A stretch of 64,000 nucleotides of DNA, taken from the NCBI GenBank assembly GCA_000711775.1, contig ARYC01000553.1, positions 1 through 64,000 on the forward strand, read 5' to 3'. A model generated the notes under the pieces. That model saw only the letters and a program-made list of their open reading frames with translations. It searched no databases and was not told where the DNA came from. A program made the translations under genes and the position numbers. Position 1 is the first letter of the stretch; the number at the start of each line of letters is the position of its first letter. Shown here in pieces: positions 12,890 through 23,400 of this stretch. The stretch is from Oxytricha trifallax. Lineage: Eukaryota > Ciliophora > Spirotrichea > Sporadotrichida > Oxytrichidae.

Positions 12890-13217
12890 TCAAAAGGTAA
12901 CCATTTTAAAATTTATGAAAAATAACAAGGAATCTATCAATTAAAATGAAATCAGATTAAACTAATAAGTATTCTTAAACAAATATGCAAAAGTCATATC
13001 CAGTTACAGTTATCTTTTCTTACCACTCTCCTTGATATTAAGCTCCAACTGGTCATTCTTATTAGAGTTTATGCAATTCTTTCTGATGTCTTCTGAACTC
13101 TGTGTCGTCTGCCTTCGTGACTTCTGCTGACTAGTATTGCTAAAATATAAAAAAGTTTAGATATGTTTTTGTAACATACAAATTTTGTTGAGTAACCAGC
13201 TCCCAGATATCTGCCAT
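12890..13217 (-). CDS. Small membrane protein gene, possible copy 3
   Basis: ATG at 13217 (MADIWELVTQQN), a 40-nt intron at 13140-13179, then a basic Gln/Ser-rich exon (SQQKSRRQTTQSSEDIRK) and a hydrophobic C-terminus (LISFQLIDSLLFFINF) ending at TGA 12890-12892. The intron is strikingly like those of copies 1 and 2, sharing GT.TGTTACAAAAA-type and ATATCTAA blocks, while exon similarity is weak. The stop directly abuts the ATG of the giant downstream gene. An alternative is that this exon pair is the 5' end of that gene, joined after a splice or IES removal I cannot see. Confidence 0.4.
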
Positions 13218-13619
13218 TATTTTTATTCATTTTTACTTAATTATTAATTCTAATTTCTTAAATCTTTCAAGTTATTTATCTTAATCCCGAGCATTAATTT
13301 ATCAACAAATCACATGATTTGCAATTTTAAGTTGTGCACTACTAACATCTTTACGTATCAGATTATAATGTGAAACCATCTTAGCATATCAAGCATTTGG
13401 TACTATCAAGAAAATTGCATTAAAGGCATCCTTTCAACGTTGAATTATTGCAAAGCTCTATTTTTAAAGTATTATCATTAGTTTAAAAAAGTTACAGCAT
13501 GGATTGTATTTAGAGATGTCATAGTAAACTAAAACCAAAATGCTTATAACCATTAAAATAAATTATTTTAAATTTGACACACATCACACTAAGAATTAGA
13601 ATCTAATGAGCTGCAATAA

Positions 13620-14260
13620 ATATAAAATTAAAATAAAAGCAATCTTAACACCTTGAATCTTAGCATTTATTACAAGTTTAAAATGTCCTTAAATTTGCAT
13701 AATTTATAAACGGAACTCCTAAACTACTTGATGTCAATCCAAATCTATAACCATCTAATTATTTATAAAACAAATTGTAATTACTTAAGTCTCTCTCACA
13801 ATCTATGCATCCATATTTGAAAGTACATTAGTTGCAGTGATCACCACAGTCTATGTTAAAAATGTAAAATTACTACTTTCTTACAGTCACAATTCTGAGT
13901 AAATGGGTTGTTAACATATGAATAACTGTAGAGAGTGCAATCATTCACGCAAAATGAAATATCCTCAATTATATTATCGTATTTTTCATATCATGTTGTC
14001 AAGTGGTACAGTCCAAATTAGCAAGAGAGACATTTTAAGATAGGAACTTAAAAGCTGTTAATCGTGTATACATTCATTTCACATTGTTTGCAGCCAGGAA
14101 TATAGTAATCACATTCTAAGTAAATATATTAATTAATATTTGATAAATAAATATTATGAATATTTCTTTTTTTATCTAGAAATTTTCGAATTATATTGTT
14201 TTAAACTTACTTCTGCAATGACTAGAATTTAGGTCATAAAATTCATCATATAAACCTATA
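13620..14260 (-). pseudogene. Cys-rich surface-protein fragment
   Basis: Conceptual translation gives CDYYIPGCKQCEMNVYT, ILKCLSCQFGLYHL, CVNDCTLYSYS, then after a 34-nt GT..AG gap DCGDHCNQCTFKYGCIDC and CNKCQDSRC. The CxxC spacing resembles the N-terminal module of the neighbouring giant gene. A TGA interrupts the frame near 13992 and there is no clear start, so it looks like the decayed 5' part of a paralogue, though an unrecognised IES could also explain the interruption. Confidence 0.45.
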
Positions 14261-14429
14261 AAAAAAGTTACTATAATTTCAATTTTTACATGCTTCTAAT
14301 TGTGCAATTATATGATACAATTATGAGAAAAGTATTTTTAAAAAGAAAGTTGTAAATTTGCACATCATTATTTTATTTATAATTAGATTAATTTTTTAAA
14401 TTATTTAACATCATTCTAAATTAATATAC

Positions 14430-15110
14430 AATTTGAACGTTAAATTTGACATTAATCCTTTAATATAAATTTAAGATTATTAAGCAGGCATTAAAAAAAA
14501 TTAGATCTGATCATTAATAGCCTTACATATTTAGGGATGAAGACATTTATAAGGTACATAAAAATAAGTAAATTAAGAGGCCAGAGTTACCACAATAATG
14601 AAAAAACATAATAAATTGACCAAAAGACTTTGAATCGATTCTATGAAAATAAAGAAGAAAGAATTAATGAGAAAGAGCTTAATAAAAAAATTAGCAAATT
14701 ATGCATGCAAACATCAATCCCAATTTATCTATAACATTTTCATTTATATGAAATATATAAAAAGATTTAATTATCTGAAACCCTAATAAAATGAGAATCA
14801 GTATTTAAGCTGTTCAATAAACAAAGATTAACTAGTAAAATAGATGAGTTAATTGAGGAATATATATTCAATGCTCTGTGTATAATTCAAAAACACAATA
14901 CTTTTTGTCAACATTAAGACTCTGAGCAATAAGACGATCTAAAATATATTTTATACTCAATCTTTTATTTATTATTTATTCAATATAGAGAATAACCTCA
15001 AGATGATTAAATGTGCCAATTTCCAGAGAAAAAGTATTCTAGACTTTTGTTTTAACATTATGAACAAGGACATGAAAATTACAATCAAAAAAATATTCCT
15101 TGAGTTCACA
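14430..15110 (+). pseudogene. Decayed duplicate of the coiled-coil gene
   Basis: Aligns with 16850-17500: both contain AATTTGAACGTTAAAT, AATAAAGAAGAAAGAAT, GCAAATTATGCATGCAAAC and a following region coding QDSEQ.DDLKY. The first part is broken by TGAs, and the homology stops near 15100 before the long coiled-coil section. At one point (CAACATTAAGAC) it keeps the frame that the longer copy loses by one base. Confidence 0.6.
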
Positions 15111-15119
15111 GTGTAATTG

Positions 15120-16830
15120 GAGCTAGACTGCGGATATTAATGGAATTAATTAGCATGTGGTCTTAATACTTTTCTGGTTACAAATAATTCAATTTGTTAA
15201 ACTTATTATCACATTAATTTGAGGAAGCTTCAATGATCATAAAAAAGTTTTTCATCTTTAGATTATCTTAAGCTTAATATGGGATAGTTTAAGGCTCTTA
15301 AAAGAAATAAATAAACTACAAAAATTTTATGAAAGTGCTTAATTATTGTTTTATTATGGTAATGCTTTACCCTTAAAATATTACTAGTTGTGGATTAGCT
15401 GTCGATTAAAAATTTATTGGATTAACAAAGCCATATAATAATATTGAGATGCGTTCTATTGATTAGCGATGCAAGCCATTTATTAGTATAGGATTATTTG
15501 TTATTATTTGCAAGGTGATCGCATGCAATTGTTTATAAAATATTTATAAATGAAATATAAATTTAATTATATTATACACCTCAAGAATTATTTTATACAT
15601 TTAAAATATAAATATATATTTAAGTTCTTAATTTCTCTTTTTATTCTTTTCGAAGTGAATGAATTTAATATAAAAACTCCTATGAACATATTTTCCCTAC
15701 AATATATCTTATGGCTAACTGTGATTAAATTGATATTGACCTAAAAAAACTCGCCCAAAATCCATATTTAAACCATTTTTTACGAATTTTAGATCCCATC
15801 CTTAACACGTTCCATTCACAAATAATTTTATTCTTCTTAAAATAATCTAAACTTAGATGATATTTTTTAGTATATTTAATAATTTAAAGATAAATTGTGG
15901 TCATTTTTATTTAATCCATTAAAAATCGAAAGAATAATGTAAGTTATTTTATTATTAAATTTCATGATTACTACTATACGATCTGTTAAAATTTAGGGTT
16001 TTAGTTTCGTGGCTTCCGGTTAATTGTAATCTGCATTATGTAAGAACAATATACTTGTACTATGAATTGTTTTATCAAACCTAATTTTAACATGCTCATT
16101 TTTAGGTATATTAAAAAATACATAAAATAATCAGAATGGTCCAGCTTATGTCATAAAATTACATTTTGTTCATAGAAATGTGCCTATAAAATATAAAATA
16201 AAAGATATTTGCTGTCAACTTCTTAAATGTTATTTTACTGGTAGTTTTAATACACTTATTATTATAGAATTTATTATTTTGCTTATTAATTGAAGTTTCT
16301 CTAAACTCTATGCATGCTTATAATAATATAATAAATGGTTATCACCAATTGCAGTCATTTTGTTACTAATTTGTGAAGGATTCATAATTCAATTGTTGTA
16401 AAATGCAATTATTTATGCCTTATCATTCATATTTTTCTATTTTTCAAAAGTGGTTGTTAATATTACAGTCCAAATTGAGGTATAAAAGTCTTGAAATTGT
16501 ATTTATTATTTTTATGTATTTCTTTTCTTATTTATTTGTTTATAGCAGGAAGTATAGTCTCTAAACAATTTAAATTAATAAAAAATCAATTTAAAAATCA
16601 TATTTTTTATTTTTTTTACATGCTTAAAAAATAAAAAAACATACAAGCCAAATTCCATTTTCATTAAAAATGTTGATCAAGACTTTTTGTTTTAAATAAA
16701 TAAACTGTTAAACTTTATATAAGTTAATCTTAGCCGGGGTGATGGAACATTTTTTATTGATTTAACCTTTTTTATTTCATACCATTTTTTTATATATAAT
16801 AATTTATTTTCCTGATAATTACCATCAATC
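15120..16830. other. AT-rich spacer, no gene seen
   Basis: Very AT-rich with only short, biased open frames. No conserved protein segment, terminal repeat or RNA structure was recognised. It separates the two copies of the coiled-coil gene. Confidence 0.5.
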
Positions 16831-16963
16831 TAAAGAGATTCTTAATATACAATTTGAACGTTAAATATGACTTTAATCCTTAAATATATATTTTAAGATT
16901 ATTATAGCGGAGGTATTTTTAAAAAAATGAGATCTGAACATATATAGTCATACAGGTTTACAT

Positions 16964-18414
16964 ATGAAGACAATAATAAAGTATAATAAATTTAGTAATT
17001 TAGAGACAAAGTTAGCTAGAATAGTGAAGGGATGTTATAAATTGATCAAAGAATTCCAAGTCAACGCTTTGAAAATAAAGAAGAAAGAATCAATGAGAAC
17101 TAGCTTAATTAGAAATATTAGCAAATTATGCATGCAAACATTAATCATAATTTATCTGAGAATTAATTCATATATATATAATTTGTAAAATAGATTTATC
17201 TGAGACCCTAAATAAAATTGAAAATCACTAATTAAGCTAAAAAATAAATAAAGATCAATTAGTAAAGTAGATGAGTGAATTAAGAAAGATATATTAAATG
17301 CGCTGTGAATCGCTAAAAAAATACAATACTCTTTGTCAAGCATTAAGACTCTGAACAATTAGACGATCTCAAATATAGATTACGCTCAATCTTTAATTTA
17401 TTATAAACTTAATATAGAGAACTATTGCAAGATGATAAAATGTGCAATTAATTCATGAGATAAAGCATTTCAGACATTTGCTTCAATAATTATGAACAAG
17501 AACGTGAAAAATACATTCAAAATTTAATTGAGACAATTTAATTACTACAACATGAAAAACATTTCTTGTTGGAGCATAATTCAAAGCTCCAATCAGTTTA
17601 AATTATTGCTTATAGATCACTATTTTTATAAATTTCAGAATCGGATAGAGGTCATTCACATTCAAAAAGCGCAAAAGAATATTCTAGAAGCTCAAAATCT
17701 ATAGACAATCTTGAATCTTCTACCTCTAATTTGCTGAGACAATCATAATAAAGTTTGTAAAAATTAAAGGAAAATAATTTTAACAATACTTAGTCCACTT
17801 ATTTTGGAGAAACTTTGAAATATGTGATAAGCACAATAAATAATGAAAATCAGCAAAATTACTCGAAAATTTAGAATGGGAAACAATTTGGTGCGAAACC
17901 ATAAAACTTACCAGTAAATAATGATCAAGAGTAGAATTAAGAATTCATTAAATAATTTAAATCATTATTTTCTTACAATGACCTATTTAATAAACCCCAA
18001 AACCTTTAGAAATTAATCAAGGATCTGGAAAGCTAGCTTACTTAAAAGGACAAGCAAATTCAGCATTAAAATTAGATGATTTTAAATCAGTAAAGCGAAG
18101 TATAAAAGTACAATTAAATCTCAAAGGATCTTGTGAAAGAAAAATAGAAAAATCAAGATCACTACATGCAATAGATTTTGGTAATTTCTTTTGTTATATA
18201 TGAACATTATTAAACAAATAATCTATAGGATTAAAAGGAACAAGCTGGGGAATTGGAGCACAGACTTTAAAAAGAAAGGGAAAAGAAAGAGAGTTTAAAA
18301 TTAGAGTTGAGTGGCATAAATTAGCATTATATGAGAGTCATTTATGATAAAATATAGGAGATCAGCTAGATTCAAGATCAAGAGCATCGTTAAAAGAGAG
18401 TAATGTGTTTTTGA
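16964..18414 (+). CDS. Coiled-coil protein, Gln/Asn-rich
   Basis: Function not recognised. From an ATG at 16964 (MKTIIKYNKFSNLETKLARI) it continues as a Lys/Glu/Gln/Leu-rich chain with heptad-like spacing (LIETIQLLQHEKHFLLEH, LQKLIKDLESQLTQKDKQ, LEHRLQKEREKKESLKLE) to TGA 18412-18414. Two probable introns are visible: about 17600-17640, and 18180-18227 (GTAATTTC...CTATAG), after which the frame resumes DQKEQAGELEHR. A one-base insertion relative to the duplicate breaks the frame near 17340 (CAAGCATT against CAACATT). The Ser-rich stretch SHSKSAKEYSRSSKS may be a phosphorylated linker. A structural or ciliary role would be a guess. Confidence 0.6.
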
Positions 18415-18470
18415 GACTCAAAAAATAATGCAATAAAGTAATTATTATTAAAGATTTGTGAAATACTGTT

Positions 18471-20286
18471 TCAAAGATCATATTTGATTAAAATTTTACC
18501 AATACTTACGTTGCTCTCCATATAAACTATCACAATAATTATAAGTAGTTTTTAGATAAAAAGTATAATTAAATTTATTGATGAGCCTCTTGAATTTGAC
18601 TGAATCCGTAAACTTTATCAACAATAGGTTCAGCAATCCACTATTGAACTCAGCAAGACATTCATTCTAGAGTCTTTAGATCAAATTTCCTTTGTACACT
18701 ATAGTTCTGTTTCTCAGTGTAGTGAAATGAATGTTTGCTCTCTTTCTCAATAAAAGTCCAAAGTTTGAGTTTTCAATTACAGTTCCGCTCATAGTTCCAT
18801 AGACTACCCATCTGCCATCCATTGCCAAGCTGTCAATTATTAAATAAGATAGAAACAAAAATACAAAATGAATATAATTTTTAGTTTAATGTTCTAGTAA
18901 GATATAAATGGTACTTAAGATAACATATTCATAATATTTTTAAAATAAACTGAAATTAAATTATAAATTAATCAAATATATTAAAAAATGGAAAAATGAC
19001 TGATCAGTAACCTCTGTGTCATTCAACATTAATGTAAGTTACAAAAAACATATCTAACATTTTATTTTTAGAGGTGTTGCACCTGACAAGACTGAAGGCG
19101 TCAACGAAGAGGGAGTTCAAGAAGTCACAGACAGAAGGGCACAAGAGGAGTATGGCGATGAATATTACGATGAGGAGGAAGGAGACGAAGAAGATGAAAC
19201 GTTTTTTTGTAGATTTACATTTACTATTGTTACTATTACTATTGCTATTATTATTAATTAATTTTGTAATTCACTTTATTTTCTATAAAAAACATCATGA
19301 TTGGAAGTTTGAAGTAAGTACTGGATCTGCAATCACATCAACTCCCTACCATTTGTATACTCTTGTACAAGCTTAGAAAAATCAGGATTCTCTTTGTAGT
19401 TGATCAAGTAATCAGCTCCCAATCTAAATCTCGCTATTAAAAATGATTTTCACTTACTCTTGACAAAACTTAAGTTTCTTTTCTGAGGATGACACAGCTA
19501 TAACCTTAGCACCGTATTTTTTGCTCAATTAAATCATACTTGTACCAACTCCAGCAGCTGCTGCATGTACAAGAACTGTCTCATTCTGTTGAATGTTAGC
19601 AATGAGCACCAAAATCTAGAAGGCTGTGCACCATACTTCTGGGATAACGGCTGCTTGCTCGAAGGAGAAAGATTCAGGGATATCCATTACCTGGTTTTAA
19701 TGCACAGTCACAAATCTGTATTAGTTAAGATAGCTAAAACTTACTAGGCATAGCCACCCCCTGGTAAGAAAGCCATAACTCTTCTGTTTTGCTTGTATTT
19801 TTCATCTTGAAGTTCACTTAGATCATTTACAATATAACCTGCACATTTATATCCCCAATAATGCTGCAATAATTATTTTCTTAAAAATCATTTGTCATTT
19901 TTATGAAATTGATTAATTAAAATAGTCTTATTTAAAAGGCGTAGTTTATTATTGAAATATAATGCACTGGTTTTATCTTCTAATCCTTATTTTAAGGTTT
20001 TTATTCCAAACCAATAATGCTTGTGCTTCCTGGTGGAGGTGGATAGGTTCCTTTTCTCTTTTAAATAACATAATTTTATGCTAATATATTTTACCTACAT
20101 GATGTCTGCTCTGTTAAGTGCTGAGTATTCAATTTTGATTAAGACTTCCCCTTCCTTTGGTATAGGTAAATCTACTTCTCCAGGAATAAGAGTCTCTGCA
20201 CCACCAGTTTATTCCTGAATGATAAATATCAAATATATAATAACTATAATAGCTTTCATTTTTTGAGTAGTTGAAGTGGATTCCAT
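18471..20286 (-). CDS. Quinone oxidoreductase (PIG3/zeta-crystallin type MDR), IES-split
   Basis: NADPH-dependent quinone reductase of the zinc-free MDR family. Start [14 protein letters not shown] at 20286, then after a 30-nt intron (20215-20244) the GroES-like domain with ALNRADIM, a 37-nt intron (20058-20094) and [18 protein letters not shown]. The Rossmann fold has [18 protein letters not shown] and [14 protein letters not shown], then [18 protein letters not shown] and [12 protein letters not shown]. The C-terminal part lies 450 bp away (about 18845-18471): [47 protein letters not shown] and [16 protein letters not shown], stop TGA 18471-18473. An entire small gene on the other strand lies in the gap. 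Single-base frame breaks occur near 18625 and 19345, so the macronuclear product may differ or the sequence may contain errors. Family assignment is firm. Confidence 0.85.
18523..18577 (-). other. 53-bp IES with TA pointers
   Basis: Within the last segment of the quinone oxidoreductase. Deleting 18523-18575, which leaves a single TA pointer (copies at 523-524 and 576-577), joins EAHQ to [12 protein letters not shown] in frame, matching the family's conserved C-terminus. The insert is AT-rich and lacks GT..AG ends in the right phase, so an IES explains it better than an intron. Confidence 0.7.
18996..19300 (+). CDS. Small tail-anchored membrane protein, copy 2, nested in an IES
   Basis: ATG at 18996, 38-nt intron at 19034-19071, stop TGA 19298-19300; about 88 residues. 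Exon 1 gives MTDQQPLCHSTL; exon 2 is acidic ([18 protein letters not shown]), then ETFF and one hydrophobic helix ([15 protein letters not shown]) close to the C-terminus, the layout of a tail-anchored protein. No known family is recognised. It has a clear relative at 1-306 and an intron relative at 13140-13179. It lies wholly between two segments of the quinone oxidoreductase and on the opposite strand, so it should be removed with the IES and would be expressed only from the germline or during development. Another frame of this interval reads poly-Leu and is an artefact of the TTATTAT-rich helix codons. Confidence 0.6.
19855..20021 (-). other. IES or intron flanked by 11-b direct repeats
   Basis: CCAATAATGCT occurs at 19855-19865 and 20011-20021 in the quinone oxidoreductase, bracketing about 145 bp of AT-rich sequence that the protein does not need. 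The length and position fit a long pointer, but a simple join leaves the frame one base off, so the exact mechanism is unsettled. Confidence 0.4.
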
Positions 20287-20472
20287 TTATGGTATCTAAA
20301 TTCCTTAGTATAAATCTTAAAAGATAAAATATAAAATTTTAATGATTTAATTATTTAATCAAAAGAGTCTTTTAACAACTCATAATTATATTAATTTAAA
20401 TGCAAATTTATACTAGGTTAGTTTAGCTAAGCGCTAATCATTCATTTAATAGGATTATTATTTTAAATTCAC

Positions 20473-23400
20473 TCAAGCTGCACTCTATTACTTTCGTTGA
20501 AAGCCATCAAGTTTTCGTTATGGCTTGAATTTTTTTAGACTATTTGAGCATATTTATTTAAGTCTACTATAGACATCTTTCTCTAATCTGGGGAGGAAGT
20601 TTTTGAGTTTCTTATAGATCTTGCTTGTGAAGCACTAGGATTCATGTTTTTATTACTATTGTGACGTCTAAGACTATTAAACAGTCCCTTAGCCCTAGTA
20701 TTGTTATTCATAACACTTTGAGTCATTGGGGTGATGCTTTTCATGTTCTTTGATTAAATTTAATCTGCTCTTGCATCAATACTGCTGTTCAAATCGTAAT
20801 CTAGCTCCTCAATATTTATGACTGAATTTTATTTTTTGAAGTTTCCGCTTGGAGAAAGCTCTTTTGATTAGAGAGCGTCGTCGTCAATCTATCAAAAAGA
20901 AATAACTGAGTAATTTATCTAATGAAGGTGTTCTATACGGATTGAGTTGTCCTATAAATCATGATCATCTTCATGATCTGAATGGGTCTTCTTTTGAAGC
21001 ATCAATACTCTATCCTCTTGAAGGATTGTATATACCACCATTCAAGTTCTTCTAAGTTAATTTAAACATAATATATTACGAACTATTTTAGTTGTGTTCC
21101 CTGTTTGTCCAACTGCAGTACTTTGTCTTAATAGTTGTTACTATGTTCCATTCTAACTAATTTTTTCTTTCTTTGATTATGCCTCTTATATCATTTTATT
21201 AGTTTTATACATTTCAATAGCTTCTCTAGCTAAGACAAGGCTTAGTAAGTATCTATTGAAACCCTCTGATTTACTATGTTTGTTAAGAAGTAAGGTATTT
21301 AGAAGAACTCTGAGCATATTGGAAAATAGAATGCTTCCTATTACTCCAATGTAGAAAGCCAAAACTAAGCAGTATTAATTTGAAACTGGCATTTAATTTG
21401 CATAAGTGAAGCAAAGAGCTAAAGTTGTGATTGATATGATGTAACCAGTAGCAAGGGTTATGTATAATAATGGGGCACAACTTAACTTAATTTCTAAATC
21501 TTTCTATTAGTTTTATCCTAGAATTAATAAGGAAGGTCTTTAGATTTCTTGAGTCTTGCTGATATTGTTCTAAAGTATTCTCTAATTTGTGTAAAATATT
21601 TTTGAAGGTGAAGGTTGAGCTATTTAAGCTTCGTTAGTTAGTTTAAACTCTGATTAATACTTTTGATATCTTGATTATTCAGTGTGTTTATTGCTTTCTT
21701 CTTATAAACCTTCTGATTTTACTGTTCTATTGAATTGATTGGTCAAGAATGAAGCTGGAAGTAAAATTATCATTCCTAGGAAGGCTAGAAGTACAGATTA
21801 CCTAATGTCATATTAGTCAAGTCCATCTTCAATTCTTGTTGAATCAGTTTATCTGTAACTAGGATTGAAAGCGAGAGTAAGAATAAGAGTAAATATTGAT
21901 TTCTGTAGAAGCAAAGTAGCAAATCTGTGAATTCTAGGTTGTTCAACTGAAATTTTTTACAGTAAATTTATAATTAGATGAATTTCTTGTAAAGATTGAG
22001 CGAAGAGTGATTTAGAATCTATCATAGTCTCTTAAACTTAAATATTTCTCATCATCCAATATTTCAAGGGTTTATCAGTAAGCTTTGAAAGTTAATCTAA
22101 GATTCTTAAGACATGCTTTTCAATTTGTTTTTCAGATGAAGTTCTTGTGTCTCTTTTATCCAAAATTATTGAAACAGCAGGTAGAGAAAACATCATAACT
22201 ATTATAAACATCAAAATCTGAAATAAAACAGGTTATTAATTGTAAGAGAAGTGCTGGCATCATAAAGAATGAGTTTGAGTTTTCAACTGTTGTGATCGAT
22301 GAATCACCAATAATTGTAGGACTAGTCTCACCATCAACTGCTTTATCACTAAATTGTATTGAAGCAGCAAGCTCTCTTGTATAATTATTGATCAAAGTGA
22401 ATTCATTTGAATCACTGATTGTGCACTAACATTTAACAGACACTCTTTGACTATCGACCAAGGTTAAGCATGACTCACCATTCCATTTAGAGCTTGATTA
22501 CTAGAAGGCCATACAAATTGTCTGATTGTTTTTAAAAGTTTATGGGTTAATACTAAATTCGACTACTACCTTATCTTAAGGGGTTAAGAGAGAAGGTTGA
22601 TAACTTTACTTGGTTCTCGAATTTTGAATATCATATTCAGCTATCTAAGGAGAATATTATTGTTAGGTTTCTGTATTGTATTGATTATTATTAGTCTTTG
22701 TGAAAGTAGAAATAACACAGAAAGTATCGAAGATAGATGCTGAACTTTGTTTTAGAGTTACATAAATTTTATCATATATTCTTTATACAAAATGATAATT
22801 TTTAGATTAAGAGATTTGTTGAATGTTGAAAGTAACTCCTGAAACATTGTCATCCACATATCTGAAAGCTTGGCTTGATAATGAAGTGTCAAATGTAAAC
22901 TTTTGAACAAGTAAATTGAAAGCTGGAGTTACAATTTATTACTATGTTTGATTTTCTAATGAATCAGTACAAAGCTGGTCTTCAAGAATAGCTTTAAGTT
23001 GTCTAAAAATTTAAATCATAAAATAATTTATCTTGTTTATTCAGATAAATTTGAAGTTTAATCTTATTGTAAAAGTCTTCTAGAGCTCTTTGAAGAATTC
23101 AAAGTAAATCAAACTTGAGATACTATTAGCAAAATTATTTAGGAAAACTTGATCTCTCAACAAGCTTTGAACTATAGTTTCATCTTATTACAGAATGTTT
23201 TTAATGACATTTACAGTTTTCAATACTACTAACTCAGTGGATAGTGAATTTGTATCTTGCAATATAACACTTAAAACCTTTAGTGCTCCCTTTGATACAA
23301 TAGAGTTATCGCTCTCACTCTTTAGTTTGTCTAATATTTATTGAGTGTCTGTTTGTAAAGTATCAACTATAACTAACTTAGTTTAAGTCTTGGCAAGAAT

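Noticed and set aside
15550-15744. 64-codon AT-rich ORF
   Set aside because: Composition is as expected for AT-rich spacer; no start context, homology or conserved segment.
18850-19300. Exact pointer for the IES holding the nested gene
   Set aside because: ATT or TCA could serve, but every join tried by eye leaves the oxidoreductase one base off frame, so no pointer is claimed.
19074-19376. 100-codon ORF with a poly-leucine run
   Set aside because: It is a wrong-phase reading of the nested small gene; the intron and paralogue comparison support the phase with [18 protein letters not shown] and ETFF.
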